Below are positions 16,336-24,451 of a DNA stretch of 64,000 nucleotides, piece by piece. The position numbers and the translations under genes are program-made. The stretch covers positions 1 through 64,000 of the forward strand of contig CALXSJ010000018.1 in NCBI GenBank assembly GCA_944391115.1. Reading direction: 5' to 3'. The first letter of the stretch is position 1, and every line of letters starts with the position of its first letter. The stretch comes from an uncultured Victivallales bacterium. GTDB taxonomy: Bacteria > Verrucomicrobiota > Lentisphaeria > Victivallales > UBA1829. The notes beneath the pieces were generated by a model that saw nothing but the letters and a program-made list of their open reading frames with translations, did not search any database and was not told the origin of the DNA.

Positions 16336-19251
16336 ATGCTGAAAAAAATCATCTTATTCTTTCTGAGTCTGTGCGCGCTGCCGCTTCTCGCGGACTTCAC
16401 GCTGGTTGAAAACGGCAGTCCGTGCGCCGCGATTGTCCTTGCCGGCAAACCCACCCGTTCGGCGCAGCTCGCGGCGCTTGAACTGCAGCACATCGTCCGT
16501 CTCATCACCGGAGCCGCCCTTCCGATCGTGAAAGAGCCGGGCCGGATTCAGGGAACCGCCATCCATGTCGGCGCGACATCCGCGGCGGAGAAAGCGGGAC
16601 TGAAGCGGAATGGATTCTCCGGAGAGGAATACGCCGTGCGTTTCACGGAGGATTCCATCCTCCTCGCAGGCAACGACGATCCCGACTTCGGCACGGTCAA
16701 CTACCGCGATCCCAGAACCTTTCCCTCCTTCAACCAGAACCTGCACGCCACGCTGTATGCAGTCTATGATTTCCTGGAGGATTGCTGCGATGTCCGCTTT
16801 TATCTCCCCGGAGACATCGGGGTCGCCTTCACGCCGCGGAAGACGCTGACGGTCAAACCGGTCCGGATCCGGCGGAAACCGGCGATGGAGGGAATGCGCT
16901 CCCAGAATTTCATCGGAATATGGACGGACAGGCATCCGTTTTTCCGGAACCGGGACACGGAACTGCTCCGCTTCCGCTGGAGAACGATCAACCTGTACGG
17001 CATGAGCAATCACAACACGGCAAGTCTCTGGTACCGCTACTGGGGACGCGCCAAACATAAAACGCTGGGCGCGCTCTTCCGGGAAAAACGCAAGGACTAT
17101 TTCGCACAGGGGTATGACGGGCGCTTTCTCGGCATGATGCCATACGCCTATCCGAACGATCCGGACATCCCCGGACAGGTCTGCACCACCCATCCCGATG
17201 TCATCCGCTATTTTGCCGGAGAGGTGGTCAACGCATACCGGGGCGGGCAGAATCCCGGCACCGCCTATCCGAATTTCAAACGGGTGAAGGGCATCCCCTT
17301 CCGCTATCCGATGCTGAGCGAGGACAACAACTGGGACTGCCGGTGCGCCCGCTGCACGGCGCGCTACGGCTCCCTCTCCCGGGAGGAGGCGGCGACAAGA
17401 CGGTATTTTGATTTTATCAACGCCATCGCGAAAGAGGCGGAGAAGGAGGAGCCGGAGGCGGGAATCGCCGCGGGAGTCTATGGAAAACTGTATCTCGAAG
17501 GACTCCCCCTCCACCGGAATCTCTCCCTCCAGCACATGATGGGCATCCACGCCTGGTATCTTCCCGGCAACCGGGAAGAGCAGCTCCGGCGCTACAGGGA
17601 ATGGCGGAAACACACGGGAAAGCGCCAGACCGCATTATGGACCTACATGCTCAGTCCGAAATGGGAGGCGACGAGACTCTACAAGTATCAGAACTTCTTC
17701 CCCGGTTTTTATCCCAATGCAATCATTGACATCTTCCAGTCGTTCATCCGCGACGGCGTCAGCGGATGGTTCGCGGAGGTGTTTCTGGAATGCAACTTCC
17801 TGGAGGTTTATCTCGCCATGCATATCTGCGACAAACCGCAGGACGACGCAAGAAAACTCCTCGCCGAATTTTATCCGCGCTTTTTCGGCCCCGCCGCGGA
17901 ACCGATGAAAGCCTATTACACGGAAGTGGAACACACCTTCTGGAATGCGGACAACTATCCGGAGGAGGTCCGCCGCCGTTACACAGGATGCCTCAACCTG
18001 GGAACGCATACGGACCGGATCAACTGGGCGCTCGGCACCCCGGAACGCCTGGCAAAGCTAGACGGCTTCATCCGGCGGGCCGAATCCCTTGCCAAGGACG
18101 CGCCCTACAGGGACCGCGTGAAGCTTTTCCGCAGGATGATCCACGATCAGATGATGCGCGGGCGGAAGGAATTTGAAAAACGGGAAAGCATCCGGAATTC
18201 GCCGATTCCGCAGATCGGCGTTCCGCTGATCCCCTCCGCGGGAGGCGACGCGCGGAAGGTCGACTTCGGGAAAGCGGAGAAACTCCCTCCCATGAAGACG
18301 CTCTTCAACAAAACAGGAGCCTTCGGAACGGAACTCCGCATCGCATACGACAGGGATCACCTCTATCTCAGCTACGCCGAATCCGCCTGTCCGGAATCCA
18401 AAGTGAAAAACGATCCCTGGCAGGACTCGCTGGAAATTTTCTTCGGCAGAACGACAGGCTTTCCCTATCATCACTATCTGATTGCAAAGGACGGCACCAT
18501 CACGAACTACAGACATCAGGAGATCAACGGCGTGACAAGTTTTGCAAAAACGTCATGCAGCGCCCGGATCTTTGACAACAAGGTCGATCCCGCCACCGGA
18601 AGCTGGAGCTTCAAAGCCGCGCTTTCCATGCGGGAGCTGGTGCCGGAAGGACCGGTCAGACCGAACAGCGTCCTCAATATGAACATCATGCGGACCCTTC
18701 TCGGCGCAGGAGTTCCCAGCCTCTCCTGGAGCCCGACTTTCGATAAACAGTATCTGGCCAGCCTGTTCCGCATGGGTAAAATCACGTTCACAAGCGTGGA
18801 GCCCTGCCAGGTCGATCTCAAGGGGGATTTCCGGAACATGAAGCGGCTGCTGGACTGGCGGATCCCCTCTCATATGGCGAAAAACGGCACAGCGGCCCTG
18901 ACCCCGGACGGTCTGGTGATGACAAAGCAAAAGGGAACGTTCTTTGTCTCGTCCGTGCGCGGATTCTCCATCGGGAGCGGCAATACGCTGGAGGTTTCGG
19001 TCGAGGCATGCGGCGATACGGAGCTGAACATCGCAATCCTCGGATATGTCAAACGCCCGGACGGAAAGCAGACGGAAGCGACCTATCAGGCTCTTCCACT
19101 CAAACTCACGCCCGGCATGAAAACCAGCAGAATCCGCTTTCAGATCAAAGACAGTCCGAAACACGGGCGGGTCAATTTTGCAAAAATCATCGCCGGACCG
19201 CAGAAGCCGGGAAAGCTTACACTGGGAACAATCAGAGCGGAAATCAAGTAA
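16336..19251 (+). CDS. Secreted DUF4838 glycosidase-like protein with C-terminal CBM9-like domain, copy 1
   Basis: 971 residues from the ATG at 16336; a signal peptide (LKKIILFFLSLCALPLLA) follows at once. Residues 20-160 resemble the alpha/beta N-terminal domain seen before alpha-glucuronidase and GH20 barrels. DUF4838 follows with the Cys cluster CRCARC near 345. Some DUF4838 proteins have been classed as GH163 endo-N-acetylglucosaminidases, from memory, so glycan cleavage is likely but unproved. Residues about 660-840 look like a family 9 carbohydrate-binding fold (IAYDRDHLYLSYAESA, DSLEIFFGR). It follows the SGNH hydrolase by 49 bp. Confidence 0.75.
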   Translation: MLKKIILFFLSLCALPLLADFTLVENGSPCAAIVLAGKPTRSAQLAALELQHIVRLITGAALPIVKEPGRIQGTAIHVGATSAAEKAGLKRNGFSGEEYAVRFTEDSILLAGNDDPDFGTVNYRDPRTFPSFNQNLHATLYAVYDFLEDCCDVRFYLPGDIGVAFTPRKTLTVKPVRIRRKPAMEGMRSQNFIGIWTDRHPFFRNRDTELLRFRWRTINLYGMSNHNTASLWYRYWGRAKHKTLGALFREKRKDYFAQGYDGRFLGMMPYAYPNDPDIPGQVCTTHPDVIRYFAGEVVNAYRGGQNPGTAYPNFKRVKGIPFRYPMLSEDNNWDCRCARCTARYGSLSREEAATRRYFDFINAIAKEAEKEEPEAGIAAGVYGKLYLEGLPLHRNLSLQHMMGIHAWYLPGNREEQLRRYREWRKHTGKRQTALWTYMLSPKWEATRLYKYQNFFPGFYPNAIIDIFQSFIRDGVSGWFAEVFLECNFLEVYLAMHICDKPQDDARKLLAEFYPRFFGPAAEPMKAYYTEVEHTFWNADNYPEEVRRRYTGCLNLGTHTDRINWALGTPERLAKLDGFIRRAESLAKDAPYRDRVKLFRRMIHDQMMRGRKEFEKRESIRNSPIPQIGVPLIPSAGGDARKVDFGKAEKLPPMKTLFNKTGAFGTELRIAYDRDHLYLSYAESACPESKVKNDPWQDSLEIFFGRTTGFPYHHYLIAKDGTITNYRHQEINGVTSFAKTSCSARIFDNKVDPATGSWSFKAALSMRELVPEGPVRPNSVLNMNIMRTLLGAGVPSLSWSPTFDKQYLASLFRMGKITFTSVEPCQVDLKGDFRNMKRLLDWRIPSHMAKNGTAALTPDGLVMTKQKGTFFVSSVRGFSIGSGNTLEVSVEACGDTELNIAILGYVKRPDGKQTEATYQALPLKLTPGMKTSRIRFQIKDSPKHGRVNFAKIIAGPQKPGKLTLGTIRAEIK

Positions 19252-19350
19252 CCAGGAACTCCGCCGCAGCTCTTCCGGATGAAGACGTGGCGGGGAAAAA
19301 CGCTCCGGCAAGGATCCGGCCCGCTCCAAAACAGAAGGGAAACAGTTGAA

Positions 19351-20175
19351 ATGGAAAGAGATGCAGGACAGAGAACCGCCCCCCTCCCCGCGGGGAAGGC
19401 AGAACGGCGGGATTTCACATTGGTGGAGCTCCTCGTCGTGATTGCGATCATCGCGATTCTGGCATCCATGCTTCTTCCGGCCCTCAGCCGGGCAAGAAAC
19501 GCGGCCAAAGGAGTTCAGTGCGTTTCCAATGCCCGGCAGCTCGGCATTGCACAGGGGCTTTACATTGACACCTTTTCCTACTATCCGCCCTATTCCATGG
19601 GAGGAGCGGACTACACATGGGCCTCTCTGTTCGCCGGAATGCTCTGGAACACAAGTTATTCCCTGGCAGATCATTATGACAGGATCACCTCCGGAAGCGT
19701 TTTCCGCTGCCCGGTTCAGATCGACTGGGTGGATCTGACAAAAAACCAGCGGACCATGTCCTATATCAGCTATGCCTGGAACGGGGTGCTGTTCGGCTGG
19801 CAGGACTATTCCGGCACACTGAATGATCCGGCGGCGGAAAAGAAGACTCCGGTCAAATCGGGATCCCTGAAAAATCCGGCAAAAACACTCTGTGCCGGCG
19901 AAGGATGGAATTCCGCCGAAGCGACGTACGGCAGCAGAACGTATGCCATACGGCATGTGGGCTCCGCCACGATCGCCTCCACCTCCTCAAATCTTGCATT
20001 CCGCCATTTGAGGAAAATGAGCGTGCTGTACGGGGACGGTCATGTCGCACAGGAACAGCAGCGCTGGATCATACGCGGCAATCCGATTTACTGCCCATGG
20101 AATTCGGAAAACAGAGGCCTTGACGACGCATCCATCGGTGTCAAGCCGGCCGTTCCGACCGCACCCTACAATTGA
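19351..20175 (+). CDS. Prepilin-like protein (H-X9-DG type), copy 2
   Basis: 274 residues from the ATG at 19351, with GAAGGGA 10 bp upstream; an earlier in-frame ATG at 19279 has no such site. A 21-residue leader ends in Asp, not Gly, before [17 protein letters not shown]. The downstream region includes the exact H-X9-DG spacing in [14 protein letters not shown]. It sits between two DUF4838 genes and opens the second cassette of the operon. By analogy it would be an inner-membrane or exported pseudopilin working with a type II-like secretion system. Its link to particular substrates is inferred only from position. Confidence 0.86.
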   Translation: MERDAGQRTAPLPAGKAERRDFTLVELLVVIAIIAILASMLLPALSRARNAAKGVQCVSNARQLGIAQGLYIDTFSYYPPYSMGGADYTWASLFAGMLWNTSYSLADHYDRITSGSVFRCPVQIDWVDLTKNQRTMSYISYAWNGVLFGWQDYSGTLNDPAAEKKTPVKSGSLKNPAKTLCAGEGWNSAEATYGSRTYAIRHVGSATIASTSSNLAFRHLRKMSVLYGDGHVAQEQQRWIIRGNPIYCPWNSENRGLDDASIGVKPAVPTAPYN

Positions 20176-20249
20176 AATACGGAAGACCGTCTTCAGAAAA
20201 ACATTCAGAAAAAAAAGATTGAAATTCAGAACAGAAAGAGGAAAACACC

Positions 20250-20714
20250 ATGAAAAAACACCTGCTCGCTGCGCTTCTTGCAACGGGGCTCTGCATTCCT
20301 GCGCTTGCACAGAAAACGCCGGCGGCCGCACCGAAATCCGGAGAAATCGTCAATCTGATCCCGAAAAAGTTCCAGTCTTTCAGCAGGATCACGAAAGGCG
20401 GGAGAAGCGCCGCGATCAAGGTCATCCCCGGAAAGAGCTACCTCATCACCGCCGCCGTAAAGCTGGCGAACCCCTCCACCAATCCGGAGACCGCGCTCCG
20501 GTTCGCCATTCAGGAAAAAGGGAAAAAGGGGGTCCGCCTGTTTGAATGGCACAAACTGACCGCCGAGAATTTCACGAATCTTTCTCTGCTTTACAAGGCG
20601 CCGGAAAAAGTCACCGAAATTACAATTATTCTCAAGCCGCGCTTCACATCCGAAGAAATCGGCGTCTGCAAGGAATTAAAGGCGGTGGAAGTCAGCGAGG
20701 ATCTGGATGAATAA
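20250..20714 (+). CDS. Small secreted protein of unknown function
   Basis: 154 residues with a clear signal peptide (MKKHLLAALLATGLCIPALA, cleavage before Q). The mature part alternates short strands (AAIKVIPGKSYLITAAVKL, TEITIILKPRF) and resembles the beta-sandwich regions appended to glycan-active proteins, but no family was recognised. Its stop codon overlaps the start of the next DUF4838 gene by 8 bp, so the two are probably co-translated and may act together. It could be a free-standing carbohydrate-binding accessory domain. Confidence 0.7.
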   Translation: MKKHLLAALLATGLCIPALAQKTPAAAPKSGEIVNLIPKKFQSFSRITKGGRSAAIKVIPGKSYLITAAVKLANPSTNPETALRFAIQEKGKKGVRLFEWHKLTAENFTNLSLLYKAPEKVTEITIILKPRFTSEEIGVCKELKAVEVSEDLDE

Positions 20715-23100
20715 AAACAAACATCTGCTGCTTCTGCTGCTTTCCGCCGCTCCGCTGCTTCCGCTGACAGGATTCGACATCGTCAAAGACGGACGCGCGG
20801 CGGCCGTCATTCACGTGCAATCCGGTCTTCCCCGGCGCGTATCAAAGGCAGTCGAATGTTTCCGGGCGGATGTCAAGGCCATGACCGGAGCCGGGCTGGA
20901 ACTGCGGAACGAAGGGAAAAACAAAATAGAGGTCATCTGCCTGAAATCCGGGCCGAATAGTGACAACACCGCACAAGTCTCCTTTCCCGCAGAAAACACC
21001 ATGCGGATCACCGGCGGCGTTTACGCTCTGGCCAGAATCTTTCCGCTTCTGACGGAACACTTCGGCGGCGTGGTGCGTGTTTATCCGGGAGAAGACGGAA
21101 CGCATTATCCGGAAACAAAAGACTTCTCCATTCCGGAACGGCCGTTCACATTTCAGCCGGTCTTCGACCTGAACCGCGCACTTTCCAATCAGGACAACAC
21201 CTATCTGGATACGCTTGGGGCGAAATGGAGCATTGACTGCGCGCACAACATTCCGCGGTACATTCTGCCGGTCAGGGAATATCTCCAGACCGGAAAATGG
21301 CCTGCGCCGGAAGTCTTCCCGGTCATCGGGGGAAAGCGTCTCGACATGAAGCGGGAGTTCAGAAAATTCGCTCCCGGGTATCAGAGCGATTTCCAGCCCT
21401 GCCATACCAGTCCGCAGTCCGTCGCGGAGGCAGTCGGAAACATTGACGCCTATCTGCGGAAACATCCGGAAACCGTGTCTATCTCCCTCTCCCCCAACGA
21501 CAACCGCGGCTACTGCGAATGCACGCAGTGCGCGGCGCACAACGCGGGACGCACCAATACGGCGGTCCGCATGTTCGGTCCGGCCAATCTGTACAAGGAT
21601 CATGCCCGGAGTTACTTCCAGTGGTGCAACCGGGTGGCGGAGGAGGTCCTGAAACGGCATCCCGATATCCGCTTCGGCACGCTGGCCTACCGGGAAACCC
21701 ACATGGCGCCGGATTTTAAAATCAATCCCGCCATCGTGGTTTATCTCTGCTTCGACTTCGGATGCGCACAATATCCGGATGTCAGGAAACGCCTGAACGC
21801 CTGGATCGGGGAATGGGCAAAAACCGGAGCGACGCTCGGCGTCTGGGAATACGGATTCGGCGACTCCTACTATACACTGCCGAGAGTCGGCTTCCGGAAC
21901 CAGGCGGAAATCTTCCGCCACCTTGCGGACAACGGATTCCGGGCGTTTTTCGGGGAAGGCGCCGAATCCCTTGCCGACGGTCCGAAACGCTATCTCTACA
22001 TGAAACTCATGGAGGAGCCGCGCGCGGACATTGACAAACTTCTGCGGGAATGGTACTCCGCCTGCGTCGGAGAAGAGGCCGCACCCCATCTGAAAAAATA
22101 TTTCGATTTCTGGGAGGCTTACTGGCCGGAAAGAGCTTCGCTCACCACGTTTTCCGAAAGCAGAAATGCGATCTATCACACCATGACGCCGTTCGGGCCT
22201 TATATGTACGGCCTTCGGAAGGGCGATATGGAATACTGCCGGAAACAGATGGAAAACATGCTGGCGGCGGCGGAACGGAGCGGAACGGATTCCCAGAAGA
22301 AACGGGCGCACCGCCTGATGGAGACTTTCGAATATTTCGATTCCTGCGCAAAGGCATGTTTCGCCGGTATTCTGCCGCCTTCCGGAGCGCCGGAAAACGC
22401 GAAGCAGGCGCGCGCGGTCCTCCGGGCACTTCCGGACGCGGAACAGGCGTTTGAAAAACGCCGGAAACAGCTGGATCAATGGGTGGCGGATCCTGCTCTT
22501 GCCTGGTGGAAGGGAATCCGGAAAATGGCGCAGAAGAGTGTCACGTCCCCGACGGAGAAAGCGCTCGCCCTGACCGCCGGATTCGCGCAGGACCCGTATG
22601 TCCGGGAGGAATTGAGAGCCATTGCGGGAAACAAAAAACTGCCGCTGACGGCCAGGCACATCGCCAATACGATTGTGAAATCCCAGAAGGAAAACAACCT
22701 CCTGCTCGACAATCCGGGTTCCGCCCCCCTGGCAAAGGAGAAACATACCGTTGTCTTCCCGCTGAAAAACGGGGAATGGCAGCATGACATCCCGCTTTCA
22801 AAAGGCAAATATCTGGTAAGGATGAAAATCGCCGTTCCGAAGGAATGCGCGATGGAGGAAGGGGCATGGCTCAATCTGCGCCTCCAGGGGAGAACCGCCT
22901 TCGGAAAACCGGCGGGCGCCTTTCTGGATTCCCCGAAAATCCGGCCGGAAGCAGGGCAGAACTATCTGCTTTACAATACACTGGAACTCGGAGAGCGGGC
23001 GGCGAAACTTCAGATCACCGCCAATTTGTTCCACTTCAAGGCGGGTTCCAGGGTTGTGATTTCGAATATCGCCGTCATTCCGGTCGGTGCGTCCGAATAA
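20707..23100 (+). CDS. Secreted DUF4838 glycosidase-like protein, copy 2
   Basis: 797 residues with a signal peptide (LLLLLLSAAPLLPLTG). The N-terminal alpha/beta domain (20-140) is followed by the DUF4838 region with SISLSPNDNRGYCECTQC near 255, which keeps the family's Asx-Asp and C-x-C-x2-C pattern. Further motifs are LGVWEYGFGDSYYTLP and FFGEGAESLADGPKRY. A C-terminal region (about 690-797) is beta-rich and may bind glycan; the CBM9-like domain of copy 1 is not evident. The stop codon TAA abuts a multi-hairpin repeat directly. Substrate unknown. Confidence 0.75.
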   Translation: MNKNKHLLLLLLSAAPLLPLTGFDIVKDGRAAAVIHVQSGLPRRVSKAVECFRADVKAMTGAGLELRNEGKNKIEVICLKSGPNSDNTAQVSFPAENTMRITGGVYALARIFPLLTEHFGGVVRVYPGEDGTHYPETKDFSIPERPFTFQPVFDLNRALSNQDNTYLDTLGAKWSIDCAHNIPRYILPVREYLQTGKWPAPEVFPVIGGKRLDMKREFRKFAPGYQSDFQPCHTSPQSVAEAVGNIDAYLRKHPETVSISLSPNDNRGYCECTQCAAHNAGRTNTAVRMFGPANLYKDHARSYFQWCNRVAEEVLKRHPDIRFGTLAYRETHMAPDFKINPAIVVYLCFDFGCAQYPDVRKRLNAWIGEWAKTGATLGVWEYGFGDSYYTLPRVGFRNQAEIFRHLADNGFRAFFGEGAESLADGPKRYLYMKLMEEPRADIDKLLREWYSACVGEEAAPHLKKYFDFWEAYWPERASLTTFSESRNAIYHTMTPFGPYMYGLRKGDMEYCRKQMENMLAAAERSGTDSQKKRAHRLMETFEYFDSCAKACFAGILPPSGAPENAKQARAVLRALPDAEQAFEKRRKQLDQWVADPALAWWKGIRKMAQKSVTSPTEKALALTAGFAQDPYVREELRAIAGNKKLPLTARHIANTIVKSQKENNLLLDNPGSAPLAKEKHTVVFPLKNGEWQHDIPLSKGKYLVRMKIAVPKECAMEEGAWLNLRLQGRTAFGKPAGAFLDSPKIRPEAGQNYLLYNTLELGERAAKLQITANLFHFKAGSRVVISNIAVIPVGASE

Positions 23101-23237
23101 ATTACCGCGAGGCAAGCATGTGCGGTATCGGGAATTTCGTCCGCGGCGACCAGCTTGCGCAGCTGGACCGCGGCAGGACTAAAAGGAAAGCACGAATCAA
23201 AACTGCTATCGCAATTTTTTTTAATTTTTTTGAATAA
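23101..23237 (+). repeat. Multi-hairpin repeat, diverged copy 1 of a tandem pair
   Basis: 137 bp starting at the base after the TAA of the DUF4838 gene. The first 80 bp align with the 147-bp repeat with scattered changes. The TCGCC/GGCGA stem becomes TCGTC/GGCGA, keeping pairing through a G-T wobble, and CCAGCT/AGCTGG is kept with a changed loop. The last hairpins are lost, and the end TTTTTTTGAATAA is retained. It runs straight into copy 2. Confidence 0.8.
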
Positions 23238-23384
23238 ATTACCGCGATGCAAGCATGCGCGGTATTGGGAATTTCGCCTCCGGCGACCAGCTTACGCAGC
23301 TGGACCGCGGCAGGACTGAGAGTCCTGCACGAAGCAATTTTTGGCGATGCAGAGCATCGCGGTATTAACCTAAATTTTTTTGAA
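23238..23384 (+). repeat. 147-bp multi-hairpin repeat with terminal inverted repeats
   Basis: The copy starts ATTACCGCGATGC and ends with GCATCGCGGTATT about 20 bp before its T-rich right edge, so the ends are near-perfect inverted repeats. Inside are TCGCC-TCC-GGCGA, CCAGCT-TACGC-AGCTGG, GCAGGACT-GAG-AGTCCTGC and GCGATGC-AGA-GCATCGC, mostly with 3-nt loops. It differs from the copy at 63552 at only two of 147 positions. A reverse-strand open frame through it encodes only translated repeat and is not a gene. Confidence 0.88.
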
Positions 23385-23405
23385 TAAAGAAAACGCCCCC
23401 GGATG

Positions 23406-23510
23406 CAGACGGCGTCTGATGAATGAGATCCGGAAAACAGTTTTCCGTCCGGGACAGCCCCGGCCCGGACGGATGATGCGGGAATCCAGCTTTTTCCGCA
23501 AGGTTCCCGC
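23406..23510. terminator. Cluster of hairpins between convergent operons
   Basis: Four inverted repeats lie in about 100 bp: CAGAC-GGC-GTCTG (23406-23418), CGGAAAA-CAG-TTTTCCG (23431-23447), a 9-bp CCGTCCGGG/CCCGGACGG stem (23445-23472) and GCGGGAA/TTCCCGC (23478-23510). They separate the plus operon ending at 23100 from the minus operon ending at 23522 and probably stop transcription from both sides. No clear T-run follows any of them. Confidence 0.45.
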
Positions 23511-23521
23511 ACTTTTCCCGT

Positions 23522-24451
23522 CTAGTCTTCAAAGAGCAGTTTCATGACGGCCGCCCTGTGCTTCCGCTCCGCCGCGCCCCGCTGCGTTTCCAGTTTTGCC
23601 AGATTTTCGGCAAAGACATCCGCCTTGACGGAATATTCCGCAGGATTTCTTTCAATCGCGTCAAGCACGGAAGCGACTCCCGGATTCGCCGCAATCACAT
23701 CCTGCCAGAAATAGTCGCCGCGGATCGAGCGCCAGCGCTGAATCAGGGAAATCCAGTGGGGACGGCTCAGGGATTTCTTCACTTTCGCGGCCGCCGCGGC
23801 GGGCACCTTCTTCAGGATCATCCTGCCGAATCCCTGCTCGGACTTGAAACTGCCCTTCTGGAAAGACCAGCTCGAAAGTTCCTTTTTCGGGGTGGAATTC
23901 CGGCAGAGATTGAACGGAATCGCAAGGTCTCCGCGCTGCGGCGCAACTCCAAGCAGATAAAGCGGAATGCAGAATTCCGCCATCCAGCGGTCCTTTTCCA
24001 TCCGGCTTTTCGCGATCCATCCGGTCTGGTGCCCGGTCCGGACGGAGGTCTTGCCGGGAATCTCCTCATTGGCATTGTTGCGCGCACTGTAAATCAGATG
24101 AATCATTTCATCCTTCAGCGGAATCAGGAAGACTTCCACCACATCGCAGAGCCAGAACTCGATATAGTTGTGTTCATCGGCCAGCTTGTCCATGTTCGGC
24201 TCAAGGCACTCCGCCGCGATGTACAATGCGTCATCCGTGTAAAGCGCCTTGAAACGGGTGTCGGCATCCGGTTTTCCCCCCGTGACGCGTTTTTCAAAAC
24301 CGTCGCTCCACGGCACATTTTTCCAGGCGGAATCCCCTTCGATCCTTCCGTCCAAGACCGGATGAACGGCGGAATACTCCGCCTTGTACTCTTTCCGCGC
24401 GGCATGACAGGTCAATGCGCACAGAAAAACCAGAATCAGGATCTTTTTCAT
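23522..24451 (-). CDS. Secreted CBM9-like protein, module B
   Basis: 309 residues, with signal peptide MKKILILVFLCALTCHAA. Residues 20-215 match the family 9 carbohydrate-binding fold (VHPVLDGRIEGDSAWKNVPW, FKALYTDDALYIAAECLEP, WMAEFCIPLYLLG). The last 90 residues are a helical, charged tail (RGAAERKHRAAVMKLLFED). Its ATG overlaps the stop of the LamG/DUF4091 gene as ATGA, so the two are coupled. It is a paralogue of the 309-residue protein at 29165, including the SRPHWISLIQRWRSIRGD motif, which here corresponds to SPHWLSLVGRWSTIRRD. Role inferred: glycan binding at or outside the cell surface. Confidence 0.8.
   Translation of the reverse strand: MKKILILVFLCALTCHAARKEYKAEYSAVHPVLDGRIEGDSAWKNVPWSDGFEKRVTGGKPDADTRFKALYTDDALYIAAECLEPNMDKLADEHNYIEFWLCDVVEVFLIPLKDEMIHLIYSARNNANEEIPGKTSVRTGHQTGWIAKSRMEKDRWMAEFCIPLYLLGVAPQRGDLAIPFNLCRNSTPKKELSSWSFQKGSFKSEQGFGRMILKKVPAAAAAKVKKSLSRPHWISLIQRWRSIRGDYFWQDVIAANPGVASVLDAIERNPAEYSVKADVFAENLAKLETQRGAAERKHRAAVMKLLFED

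Noticed and set aside
23238-23384. Repeat as an integron attC site
   Set aside because: No integrase gene and no conserved R'/R'' core boxes with cassette genes; several small hairpins instead of one long imperfect one.
23101-23387. Tandem repeats as a CRISPR array
   Set aside because: Only two abutting units of about 140 bp, without short direct repeats and unique spacers, and no cas genes.
23102-23512. Minus-strand open frame of 136 codons across the tandem repeats, with a similar one at 63407-63682
   Set aside because: Both are translations of the 147-bp repeat in reverse and share sequence only there; the DNA conservation follows hairpin stems, not codons.
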